Shown here one piece after another: positions 16,445-24,561 of a stretch of DNA of 64,000 bases. This stretch comes from Salinigranum salinum (GTDB taxonomy: Archaea > Halobacteriota > Halobacteria > Halobacteriales > Haloferacaceae): positions 1-64,000 of the forward strand of contig NZ_VTOJ01000002.1 in NCBI RefSeq assembly GCF_009176545.1, in the 5' to 3' direction. The notes under the pieces were generated by a model. That model worked only from the letters and a program-made list of their open reading frames with translations, was not told the origin of the DNA and ran no database searches. Positions within the stretch are counted from its first letter, which is position 1. Each line of letters opens with the position of its first letter. A program made the position numbers and the translations under genes.

Positions 16445-16679
16445 ATGGACGACGCTGACCCTGGCGCCAGCCCCGGGGAGGACGCCGACATCGAGGTCCG
16501 GGGCCGGTTTGGAGGACCACGCCGCGGCTGACACCTTCGGCGTCGGCGTTCACGTCACCGCGCGGGAGCTCCAGTTCGTCGTCCACATCCCCTCGTCGAT
16601 CGACTCCGGGTGGACCGACCCCGAGGCGTTCCAAGAACTCGTCGAGCGCGTCGTCTTGACGCACCTCGATCAGGACCGG
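16445..16679 (+). pseudogene. Frameshifted, truncated paralog of the 18858-19277 gene
   Basis: From ATG 16445 the reading starts MDDADPGA, like the intact paralog's MDETDLDAG, but shifts frame and stops near 16531. The other frame then reads ADTFGVGVHVTARELQFVVH and SGWTDPEAFQ, matching the intact protein almost residue for residue. Homology ends abruptly near 16680, after THLDQD, where antisense stress-protein sequence begins. The gene has lost its 3' half and its frame. Seen directly by comparing the two copies in this window. Confidence 0.8.
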
Positions 16680-16918
16680 ACCACGTGCTCCGTGGCACTT
16701 CCGAGCAGGCGTCGTTCGAGCCCCGTCCGTGCGTGCTCGTGAGGACGAGGTCGATGCCAGCGTCGTCGACGTACCGCTGAATCTCCCGAACTGGTTCGCC
16801 CCGGGCGAGACTGCCGACGACCTGCACGTCCGCCGCGGTCACCCGCCCACGGACCGAATCGAGCACCTCTCCTCGATCGTGGAGATCGTCGAGCAGGTAC
16901 TGGACGTGGTCGTATAGC
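16680..16918 (-). pseudogene. Remnant of a universal stress protein gene
   Basis: On the minus strand the translation shows HVQYLLDDLHDRG, then GEPVREIQRYVDDAGIDLV and, in another frame, RTGLERRLLGSATEHVVRS. All align with the intact Usp at 14378-15013 (GEPAREIQRYVDDAGIDLV, RTGLERRLLGSVTERVVRS). At DNA level it resembles 14637-14810 closely by eye. The N-terminal ATP-binding strand and the whole C-terminal extension are missing and the frame breaks around the STHGRG site, so it cannot make a working protein. Confidence 0.8.
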
Positions 16919-17195
16919 CACTGCCCGCCACCGTCTGAGAGATCGACCTCAGGCCGGGATTACCGAGTACGTCTTGACGAACGTTCCTGTCCGGCAATAA
17001 CAGATCTCCACACGGTATCCGATACGGGAGTGTCTGTGCACCAATAATACTATCTTTCCACAACTACCCGGAATTTTGTCCGTACTGACCAGTAGTACCC
17101 CAAAAAATACATACGTTTGATTGTTTACTAGTAGTCAACCGTCTAACCAGATAGCCGGGTCAGTTCCCCAAACCACTCCCCCCAGCCCCGACAAT
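16919..17195 (+). other. AT-richer spacer with promoter of the propeller gene
   Basis: Base composition drops clearly here against the neighbouring DNA, with runs such as CCAATAATACTATC and AAAAAATACATACG (about 17101-17114). One of these probably provides the TATA box for the gene starting at 17196. The shift continues to about 18700 and marks the region as acquired. Confidence 0.55.
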
Positions 17196-18665
17196 ATGCC
17201 ACAGACCAACCGCCGGCAGTTCTTGAAATACACGGCCGGTATTACTGGGACTGCTGGTGCCAGTGTCATGACCGGTGAGGCACAGGCTCAATCCCGATCT
17301 CCGGTTGTTTGGAGTGTTCCGATCGGAGGAGAGTTACGTAAGTATTCGATCGGAGCGGAGAGCGTTCTTACCGGCAACAGTGATGGACGGATACGCGCTC
17401 TGGAGACCACGACAGGAGAGCAAAAATGGGAGCTAAACGTAGATAGCGGCGTACGGTATGGTGGATTAGCACAGACGGATCGATATATAATGGCGATTAC
17501 GGAAGACAACAGGGTTCAGTTTATAAACAAACAGCGGGACGGTGACAGACTGAGTCTTCCGTTATCGGGTAAACTCTCCGGAGTGGATACCAAAGACGGG
17601 AGTATCTGTGTTGGAACAGACAAATTAGTGAGACTATTTGATCTCCCTCCGGAGGGAGAGACTCTCGACAGTTGGAGGGAACAAACGAGGTTAGAGCGAT
17701 GGAGGAGCGAGTCCGGGAATTTCGGTCCCCCCGTGGTCTGGACGAATCGAGGTCTGTTGGTCAGCGGAAGCGAGGACAACGGCAACGTAGTGAACATTCT
17801 GTCTACAGATAACGGCCTACCAGTTGATGAACCGAGTAATAACAACGGTGCTCTCGGGTCGTACCGGAAGGGATACGATCTCCACTCTGTCGCACAGTCT
17901 GAAGACTACGTCGCTATCCACGGCTTCAGAAATTCTCTCGCAGGACGCCGTTCTGTTAGTGATTCAGTGATAACCGTCGTGAACACCTCCATCGGAGAGA
18001 GTCGATTCCGACAATACACGAAAAACGCCATGTCCGTCGGTATGAATAACGACTTTGTGATCTACGATAACCGTGATTCCGGCGGTATCACGGTTCGATC
18101 TCACGGGACTTACGAAGAAGTTCAGCCACTGCAAGGGAAACTGTATCCAAAAGGGATCCATACGGAACCAGAGCGCACGTTCCTCTCGAAAAAGACTAGT
18201 TCGGGGACAACGATTCAATCCCTGACTCATCCGAATTCGAGACTCAGTTTCGGTGAACTGGACGCCGAACTGCCGTTCAAGTTGTGGTATATTAGAGGAA
18301 AAGACGAACTGATATTTGGTTTCGATAAATCGAACAGCCGACTGATCGCTCTGTCGAAGACCGGTGACCCCTGCGACACTCCCGGCGGTTGTACACCCAC
18401 TTCTACGGACCGATTCACCACGACCACGACTCGAGACGGAGGTGGACAAGGTGGGGACGATGGGAACGGTGGGAACGATGGGAACGATGGTGACGACGGA
18501 ACCCAAGAGGACGAGGAGGGGCTATACATGAACCTCCCGTTCCTAGGGAAGGCGAGACTCGACACTGTTGGTTCCATCGCTAGTATAGTCGGACTCCTTG
18601 TGAGTGTATTTCCCCTCTGGTGGTTGATCGAGAAGGCGTCTACCAGTTCGGAGAGAACGGAATAA
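17196..18665 (+). CDS. Tat-exported PQQ-like beta-propeller protein with C-terminal membrane anchor
   Basis: A 489-aa protein. The start at 17196 puts a twin-arginine signal (NRRQFLKYTAGITGTAGASV, then AQAQS) at the N-terminus; a TTG 25 codons upstream is rejected. Repeated blades of the form LTGNSDGRIRALETTTGEQKW, then GGLAQTDRYIMAITEDNRVQFI, suggest a PQQ/WD-like propeller of about 6-7 blades. A Thr/Gly/Asp/Asn-rich linker follows, with a single hydrophobic helix at the end (IASIVGLLVSVFPLWWLIEKA). It is probably displayed outside the cell. Its codons are less GC-biased than those of its neighbours, a sign of transfer. Ligand unknown. Confidence 0.75.
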   Translation: MPQTNRRQFLKYTAGITGTAGASVMTGEAQAQSRSPVVWSVPIGGELRKYSIGAESVLTGNSDGRIRALETTTGEQKWELNVDSGVRYGGLAQTDRYIMAITEDNRVQFINKQRDGDRLSLPLSGKLSGVDTKDGSICVGTDKLVRLFDLPPEGETLDSWREQTRLERWRSESGNFGPPVVWTNRGLLVSGSEDNGNVVNILSTDNGLPVDEPSNNNGALGSYRKGYDLHSVAQSEDYVAIHGFRNSLAGRRSVSDSVITVVNTSIGESRFRQYTKNAMSVGMNNDFVIYDNRDSGGITVRSHGTYEEVQPLQGKLYPKGIHTEPERTFLSKKTSSGTTIQSLTHPNSRLSFGELDAELPFKLWYIRGKDELIFGFDKSNSRLIALSKTGDPCDTPGGCTPTSTDRFTTTTTRDGGGQGGDDGNGGNDGNDGDDGTQEDEEGLYMNLPFLGKARLDTVGSIASIVGLLVSVFPLWWLIEKASTSSERTE

Positions 18666-18857
18666 CAGAACACCAGTCTGTTCGATCCACTCTGGGGGTA
18701 TTCCGTATCGCACGTGGGGAGCGCGCAAGGGTCGGCCCGGATCGACCGATTCGAGGAGTTCGACGGCGCCCACGACCCGGTCACGGCCTGTGGCGTCGCG
18801 TCCGGTTAGGACCAGGGGATCGCGACGTATTTCAGCCGTGCAGATCGACCATTGTGC

Positions 18858-19277
18858 ATGGACGAGACGGACCTCGACGCGGGGATCGAGGACGATACCG
18901 ACGGGGACCATGTCGACACCGCGAACGAGCAGGACACGCCCGCCGACACCTTCGGCGTCGGGATCCACGTCACCGAGGCGGAGCTCCAGTTCGTCGTCCA
19001 CGTCCCCTCGTCGATCGACTCGGGGTGGACGGATCCCGAGGCGTTCCAGGGGCTCGTCGAGCGCGTCGTCTGGACCCACCTCGAGCAGGAGCCGACGCTG
19101 CGGGCGGTCGCGACGTCGGCGTCGACGGGTGAGACGGTCACGCTCGGGACGGTCACGCTGCGACCCGACGGAACGGTCGTCGACCACACCCTCTCGCCGC
19201 CGGAAACCGCGGCGGTCGACAAACCACACGGCGATCCGGCGTCGGATCGATCCCCCGGAGGGCCGCATGACGGGTGA
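18858..19277 (+). CDS. Conserved-looking acidic protein of unknown function
   Basis: A 139-aa acidic protein I do not recognise. After an Asp-rich leader of about 30 residues it has a compact domain: TFGVGIHVTEAELQFVVHVP, IDSGWTDPEAFQGLVERVVW and GETVTLGTVTLRPDGTV. A decayed second copy at 16445-16679 preserves the same domain, so this sequence was under selection in two places. Its last 11 bases overlap the next gene, implying an operon. No membrane segment or signal peptide. A TTG two codons upstream is possible, but the ATG at 18858 matches the paralog's start. Confidence 0.7.
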   Translation: MDETDLDAGIEDDTDGDHVDTANEQDTPADTFGVGIHVTEAELQFVVHVPSSIDSGWTDPEAFQGLVERVVWTHLEQEPTLRAVATSASTGETVTLGTVTLRPDGTVVDHTLSPPETAAVDKPHGDPASDRSPGGPHDG

Positions 19278-19734
19278 TCCCCTCCGGCTCGTCCAGCGGG
19301 GCGCGCTCGAACGCGCGCTAGTCGACGACGTCGACGCCCGTCGGTACTTCGCTCTCGCGGGGACGCTCGACGTCGCCCGTCGGGAGGCACGCACTCTCGA
19401 CGGCGGCGACCACGGCGACCGACCTGCGACGATCGAGGTCGACGTCGATCACGGCAGCCGTCTCGCCGCGATCGAGGCCGACGCCGACGCGGACGACCCT
19501 TCGGCGGCGGTCCTCCCGGCGGCGCTGCTCTCGCTGGCCGCCGTCTCCATCTACAACGAGGGGGCACGGCCGGCGTCGGCGAGCGTGGATCCGTGGCTGC
19601 CGGGCACCGACACGACCCGGTCCGCGGTGCGGCGTGGTGCGCGGCTCGCGCTCCGCTGGTTCGACGTCTCGACCGAGCACGTCGCCGCCCGTGCGGGGCT
19701 TCCCGCGGTCGTACTCGCGGCGTCCGACGACTGA
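19267..19734 (+). CDS. Hypothetical protein, coupled to the upstream acidic protein
   Basis: A 155-aa protein, MTGDPLRLVQRGALERALVD onward, mostly helical by composition with a hydrophobic centre (AAVLPAALLSLAAVSIYNEG) and an Asp/Ala-rich first half. It overlaps the 18858 gene by 11 bp, so the two are likely cotranslated and may act together. The open frame extends upstream but that part is only the shadow of the previous gene. I recognise no domain. A 260-bp gap follows with nothing in it. Confidence 0.6.
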   Translation: MTGDPLRLVQRGALERALVDDVDARRYFALAGTLDVARREARTLDGGDHGDRPATIEVDVDHGSRLAAIEADADADDPSAAVLPAALLSLAAVSIYNEGARPASASVDPWLPGTDTTRSAVRRGARLALRWFDVSTEHVAARAGLPAVVLAASDD

Positions 19735-19999
19735 CTGGCGTCGCGAGTGGACCGCCGGTCCCGAGAGTGGACCACTGGGAGCGAGATCGAGCGATTACAC
19801 GTACGCGGTCATCAGCGTCGGACGATCGCAGGCCCGGTGACGGCGGCGTCCCCTCTCACCCGCCCGACGGTTGAACGGCGCACGGTGGGTCGAGTGGCGT
19901 CCCGACTCGACACTCGAACGGAGACGTCCGCCATCGGCTCACCGCCGGGTGGTCGGGAAGCCGAGTGTGGGTGAAAAACAGTTCCGCGACAGTCCCGCG

Positions 20000-21628
20000 T
20001 TACTTCCCGCGACCGTTGCCGTTGCCGCCGCCGTTGCCGTTGCCACCCTTGTTTCCACTGTTGCCGGGCGCGTCGTCCTCGTCCTCGTCGTCCGTGGCGT
20101 CGGTGGAGCCGTCCTCACACTCGTCGCCGTCTTCGACGTCGCAGTCGGTGTCCTCGCCGTCTTCGGCTTCGTCACCGTCTTCTGCGTCCTCACCGTCTTC
20201 GGCTTCGTCACCGTCTTCTGCGTCCTCACCGTCTTCGGCTTCGTCGCCGTCCTCGGCACCGGGCTTGCCCTTGTTCTTCTTCGCGTGCTCGGGCGGACCG
20301 CGCTTGTCGTCCTCCTCGGCCGCCTCGGCGTCTTCCTCACTCTCGTCGTCCTTCGGCCCCGCGTGGTCAGGCCTGTTGTCCGCACCGGGGTTGTTCTCGG
20401 TCGCGAACTCGGAGACCGCCTGGCCGAACTCGGCTCCGTGGTACCCCTCCGTCTTGAGCTGCTGGACGTAGGAGGAGATCCACAGGCCGAAGTTCTTGAA
20501 GCCGCCGTTCTCGACGGCTTCGAGCGCGGCAGTCGTCGTCGCCTCCTCGGTCCCGTTGATCGCGGTGACGGTGATCGTCACGTTCTCCTCGGGGTTGGGG
20601 AGGTCGACGGTGCCGTTCGTGCCGGTGGTGTAGCTGCCGTTGCCCGCGTACGCCACGTCGGAGGTGACGTTCACCGTCGCGTTGTCGACGGCGGCGCCGT
20701 CGTCGGTGACCGTGACGACGGCCGTCCCGTCGTCGTTCTGGACCGCGTCGACCGCGAGACCGGTGTCGACCGGCGACAGCCCCGTCTCGGTCGTCGCCTC
20801 GTCGTCACCGTCGTCGGCCGTGACGGTCACGTTCACCGTCTCGGACGGTTCGGGGAGAGCGACCGTCCCGTTCGCGTCGGTGGTGTACGTGCCGTTGCCC
20901 GCGTACGCCACGTCGGATGAGACGGTGACGTTCGCGCCCTCGACCGCCCCGTCGTCGCGCGTCACGGTGACGGTCGCCGTCCCGTCGTCGTTCGCCGCGA
21001 GGGCGACCTCGAACTCCGCGATGGGTTCGATGGTGCCCTCACCGAACGCTTCGAGATCACCCGACGTGACGGTCACGTCGACGTTGGTCGTCTCCGTCGG
21101 TTCGGGGAGGGCGACCGTCCCGTCCGCGTCGGTGGTGTACGTGCCGTTGCCCGCGTACGCCACGTCGGACTCGACTTTAGCGGTCGCTCCCTCGAGCGCG
21201 TCACCGTACTGCGTGACGGTGACGACGGCCGTCCCGTCGTCGTTCGACGTGACCGCCACGTCGATCGACTGCTTGACGGGGACGAGCGTGAACGTCTCCG
21301 TGACCACGTTGTCACCGTCGGTCGCCTCGATCGTCGCGTCGAGCGTCTGCGGCGGGTTCGGGAGCTCGATCGTCCCGTTCGCGTCGGTCGTGTACTGACC
21401 CGCACCGTCGTACGTCGCGCTCGCCGTCACGTTCACCGTGGCCCCGGCCACCGCGTCGGAGCCGTTCGTGACGGTCACCGTGGCGTTCCCCGTCGCCGGG
21501 TCCTGTGCGAGACTGAGTGTCAGGTCGGTCGTGCTGTCGGTGGTCTCCTGGGCGCTAACGGCCGCCGGTGCGACGGCAGTCAGCACCAGCACCGCCGCCA
21601 GGAACACCGCGAGTTGCTTGCGCATCAT
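20000..21628 (-). CDS. Secreted protein with four Ig-like repeats and acidic tail
   Basis: A 542-aa protein with a Sec signal peptide (about 1-27, ending VSAQ). Four repeats of roughly 80 residues follow, each with a core like VESDVAYAGNGTYTTDADG followed by TVALPEP, which is the look of carboxypeptidase-regulatory or Ig-like beta domains with many N-x-T/S sites for N-glycosylation. After about residue 370 come a short linker (FGLWISSYVQQLKTEGYHG), a tail with three 12-residue copies of GDEAEDGEDAED, and a Gly/Asn-rich end. No membrane anchor or PGF sorting motif is visible, so it is secreted or held by surface interactions. Likely surface, adhesin or S-layer-associated. TATA box 29 nt upstream. 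Confidence 0.8.
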   Translation of the reverse strand: MMRKQLAVFLAAVLVLTAVAPAAVSAQETTDSTTDLTLSLAQDPATGNATVTVTNGSDAVAGATVNVTASATYDGAGQYTTDANGTIELPNPPQTLDATIEATDGDNVVTETFTLVPVKQSIDVAVTSNDDGTAVVTVTQYGDALEGATAKVESDVAYAGNGTYTTDADGTVALPEPTETTNVDVTVTSGDLEAFGEGTIEPIAEFEVALAANDDGTATVTVTRDDGAVEGANVTVSSDVAYAGNGTYTTDANGTVALPEPSETVNVTVTADDGDDEATTETGLSPVDTGLAVDAVQNDDGTAVVTVTDDGAAVDNATVNVTSDVAYAGNGSYTTGTNGTVDLPNPEENVTITVTAINGTEEATTTAALEAVENGGFKNFGLWISSYVQQLKTEGYHGAEFGQAVSEFATENNPGADNRPDHAGPKDDESEEDAEAAEEDDKRGPPEHAKKNKGKPGAEDGDEAEDGEDAEDGDEAEDGEDAEDGDEAEDGEDTDCDVEDGDECEDGSTDATDDEDEDDAPGNSGNKGGNGNGGGNGNGRGK

Positions 21629-21653
21629 TCAGCTTTTACTGATAGTCCCGATC

Positions 21654-21660
21654 TATTAAA
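21654..21660 (-). promoter_or_regulatory. TATA box of the secreted repeat protein
   Basis: TTTAATA on the minus strand is centred 29 nt before the first ATG (21628) and supports that ATG over the second one at 21625. Confidence 0.6.
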
Positions 21661-21871
21661 GTATACCATCGCTGAAATCCAGTTTGCCCCGATTTGGCCA
21701 CAGTTAAGCCGAATTCAAACCGTTTTATTCGAGCACCTAGAGCCGTCTACTCCGAGAATCTGCGTTTTGCGTCGAAACCGGCGTTCGATCGCTGTTCTCG
21801 TATGTGATATCGAGCCTCGTGCCTGGGCCGGGCGTCTGCGCTTATGACCCACCCCCACGAAACGACGCGAC

Positions 21872-22933
21872 ATGGTGACACCGGAGACCGAGACGATGCG
21901 GGCCGTCGGCTTCCACGACCACGGCGACGTCGACCAGTTCGAACTCCTGACCGTCCCCGTCCCCGAGATCGATCCCGACGAGGTGCTGGTCGAGATCCGG
22001 GCGGCGGCGCTCAACCACCAGGACCTGTTCGCGGTGCGCGAACTCGACCACTACATCCCCGAGTATCCGTTCTGGGGCGGCGGCGATATGGCCGGGACGG
22101 TCGCCGCCGTCGGCGACCGCGTCACCGGGTGGCAGGCGGGAGATCGGGTCGTCGTCGACCCGACGATCACCTGTGGGGAGTGTCGGTTCTGCCGCGCGGG
22201 CGAGCAGTCGATGTGCGAGCAGTACGAGGTGTTCGGCGAACACCGGAAGGGTGGGTTCGCCGAGTACGCCGCCGTCCCGGCCGCGAACCTCCACGCCGTC
22301 CCCGACTCGATCCCCTTCGAGACCGCCGCGGCCGCACCGATGGTCACCGGGACGGCCTGGCGCGCGCTCGCGACGCGCGCCGGCCTCGAACCGTACGAAT
22401 CGTTGCTCGTCGTCGGCGCGACGGGTGGCGTCGGCCACATGGCCGTCCAGCTCGCCCGCGAGGTGCTCAACGTCGACACCCTGTACGCGACGACGAGCAC
22501 GGCGGAGAAGGCGGCGTTCCTCCGCGACCTCGGCGTCGACCACGTCGTCGACTACACGGAAGAGGAGTTCAGTGCGCGCGTCTGGGAGCTCACCGACAAG
22601 CGCGGCGTCGACGTGGTGTACAACAACGTCGGCGGTGAGACGTGGGTGCCGTCGATGCGGTCGCTCAGACCCGGCGGGCGACTGGTCGCCTCGGGTGCGA
22701 CGGCTGGTCCCACCCCGCCGACCGAGATCAGGCTGGTGTTCGTCCGGCAGCTGAACGTCATGGGGAGTACGGCACACAGTGCGACGGACCTCGATCGGGC
22801 GCTGGGGTACGTCTGGGACGGCACGGTCGAGCCCGTCGTCCAGGAGACGTTCCCGCTCGAGGCGTACGCCGAGGCGTTCCGGACGATGGCCGACCGGGAG
22901 GCGTACGGTAAGCTCGTCCTCACTCTGGACTGA
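21872..22933 (+). CDS. Zinc-containing alcohol dehydrogenase-like (MDR) oxidoreductase
   Basis: A 353-aa medium-chain dehydrogenase/reductase. The structural zinc site is intact (CGECRFCRAGEQSMC, about 101-115) and the Rossmann motif is VVGATGGVGHMAVQLA. The usual catalytic-zinc cysteine near residue 50 is absent: the site reads AALNHQDLFAV, as in the NHLD-type subgroup related to quinone oxidoreductases. The redox substrate is unknown. It precedes the Liv importer genes on the same strand with about 200 bp between them and probably has its own promoter. Confidence 0.88.
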   Translation: MVTPETETMRAVGFHDHGDVDQFELLTVPVPEIDPDEVLVEIRAAALNHQDLFAVRELDHYIPEYPFWGGGDMAGTVAAVGDRVTGWQAGDRVVVDPTITCGECRFCRAGEQSMCEQYEVFGEHRKGGFAEYAAVPAANLHAVPDSIPFETAAAAPMVTGTAWRALATRAGLEPYESLLVVGATGGVGHMAVQLAREVLNVDTLYATTSTAEKAAFLRDLGVDHVVDYTEEEFSARVWELTDKRGVDVVYNNVGGETWVPSMRSLRPGGRLVASGATAGPTPPTEIRLVFVRQLNVMGSTAHSATDLDRALGYVWDGTVEPVVQETFPLEAYAEAFRTMADREAYGKLVLTLD

Positions 22934-23073
22934 GGGGCTGTCGGTCCCCCGGTCGGGCCGCTCTGGAGCCGTGTACACTGGGGTCGGGAGTCGGCGGCGG
23001 CCTGGTCGAACGATGGCGTCCGACCGGCTGTTGGCGGCTCTGTCCCCCGATCCGTTCAGTCGGACGACACTCG

Positions 23074-23130
23074 ACATATATTCCCGATACACTTATCAGA
23101 TGGGGGTATGAGCGTTGCAAACGAGTAACA
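23074..23130 (+). promoter_or_regulatory. Promoter region and six-codon leader ORF of the Liv operon
   Basis: A CATATATTC box (about 23076-23084) lies about 27 nt before ATG 23108, which opens a six-codon ORF (MSVANE, stop at 23126-23128) ending 2 nt before the real start at 23131. A second AT-rich candidate, CACTTATCAG, is at about 23090-23099. Leaderless translation of the mini-ORF is an inference. Confidence 0.4.
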
Positions 23131-24534
23131 ATGAGCGAGAAGGATACGACTCCGAACACGAACGATTCGAGCCGACGGAGTTTCTTGAAACTCACCGGCG
23201 CGAGCGCCATGTTGGCCACCAGCCTCGCCGGCTGCGCCGGAACGGAGGGAGGTGGCTCCACGGCCACCGCCACCGACACGCCGAGCGGCGGCGGTTCGAC
23301 CGAGATGACCGAGAGCGGCGGCGGTCAGACCTCGACGGGGACGCCCACGTCGTCGGGCCCCGACAGGGTCGTCTTCGGTCAGCCGGCGGGTATCTCGGGG
23401 AAGTGGGACTTCCTCCAGCCGGCCGTGTCGCAGTCGTCCGAAGTGGCGACGCAGCAGATCAACGACGCCGGGGGCCCGCTGGACGCCGAGTTCGAGCTGC
23501 TCCGCCGGGACACGGCAGTCAACCCCCAGCAGGCGCGTCAGGTCGTCCGCCAGCTCGTCAACAACGACCAGGTGCCGGCGATCAACGGGCTGTTCTCGAG
23601 CGAGATCGTCCCGCTGTGGGACTTCATCCAGGAACTGGAGGTACCGATCATCTCCCCGTGGCCCGGATCGACGTTCCTCGACACCAGAGGCGGCGACATG
23701 GGAACGCCCGAGGACCTGAGCGACGACGAGTGGCTCTGGCGGACGGTCATCGGCGACACGGTCCACACCGCCGGCGCGGCGCAGGCCATGGTGGAAAACG
23801 ACTTCACGACGATCGGCGTGCTCAACGGCACCAGCGCCGGTGAACGGAGCTGGTCCGACTCGTTCATCGCGGCGTTCGAGAACCTCGGCGGCACGGTCAG
23901 CCAGCGCGTCGAAGTGTCGGAGGGTCAGTCCTCGTACCAGTCGTCGCTGAACCGGCTGTTCCAGGCCGACTTCGACGCGTGGGCGCTCGCGGTCGCGCTC
24001 AACGACGCGACGACGGTCATCCGCGACTGGTCGAACGCGGGCTACGGTCGACAGCTCCTCCTCGAAGACGGCCTGATGGACGCGGACCTCATCGACGCCG
24101 TGGGTGAGGAGGCGGAGGGCGCGTGGATCGCCGCCGGCAGCACCCAGGGACCGAACTACGACAACTTCCTCCCGGCGTTCCAAGAGGCGGGTGACGCGGA
24201 CGTCCACACCTGGGGTGTCGCCTCGTACGACGCGACGAACGTCCTCGCGCTGGCGACCCATCGCGCGGGAGAGGCCACCCCCGAGGCCATCCAGCAGAGC
24301 ATCGGTCCGGTCACCCGCGAAGGCGGCACCGCGGTGTCGAACTTCGCCGAGGGCAAGGAGGCGCTCGACGCCGGCGAGGAGATCAACTACGAGGGTGCGG
24401 TGACGCCGGTGGACTTCACCGACTTCGGCAACGTCTGGGGGAACGTCGGCGTCTCGACGGTCGGCCCGGACGGCTTCCAGGAGGAGTTTACTATCTCGGC
24501 TGACACGCTCAAAGAGTCCATCGCGAACTACTGA
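23131..24534 (+). CDS. Branched-chain/amide-type ABC transporter substrate-binding lipoprotein
   Basis: A 467-aa periplasmic-binding fold type I protein (LivJ/AmiC family). SRRSFLKLTGASAMLATSLA then Gly-Cys is a Tat lipoprotein signal, followed by a Gly/Ser/Thr linker. The mature part shows FGQPAGISGKWDFLQPAV, VPAINGLFSSEIVPLWDFIQ, IISPWPGSTFLDTRGGDMG and WGVASYDATNVLALATHRAG. It is the first gene of a five-component importer with LivH, LivM, LivG and LivF. The family takes up branched-chain amino acids, amides or urea; the sequence does not say which. Proximity to the HyuAB block makes an amide or heterocycle substrate an attractive guess only. Confidence 0.9.
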   Translation: MSEKDTTPNTNDSSRRSFLKLTGASAMLATSLAGCAGTEGGGSTATATDTPSGGGSTEMTESGGGQTSTGTPTSSGPDRVVFGQPAGISGKWDFLQPAVSQSSEVATQQINDAGGPLDAEFELLRRDTAVNPQQARQVVRQLVNNDQVPAINGLFSSEIVPLWDFIQELEVPIISPWPGSTFLDTRGGDMGTPEDLSDDEWLWRTVIGDTVHTAGAAQAMVENDFTTIGVLNGTSAGERSWSDSFIAAFENLGGTVSQRVEVSEGQSSYQSSLNRLFQADFDAWALAVALNDATTVIRDWSNAGYGRQLLLEDGLMDADLIDAVGEEAEGAWIAAGSTQGPNYDNFLPAFQEAGDADVHTWGVASYDATNVLALATHRAGEATPEAIQQSIGPVTREGGTAVSNFAEGKEALDAGEEINYEGAVTPVDFTDFGNVWGNVGVSTVGPDGFQEEFTISADTLKESIANY

Positions 24535-24561
24535 GGAACTACCGAGGACCCCTCTTAATAA

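Noticed and set aside
17121-17195. Upstream extension of the propeller protein to a TTG start
   Set aside because: It would bury the Tat signal 25 residues inside the protein; the ATG at 17196 places NRRQFLK correctly at the N-terminus.
20130-20250. CRISPR-like regular repeats
   Set aside because: The 36-bp period encodes GDEAEDGEDAED in frame within the secreted protein; there are no unique spacers between the units.
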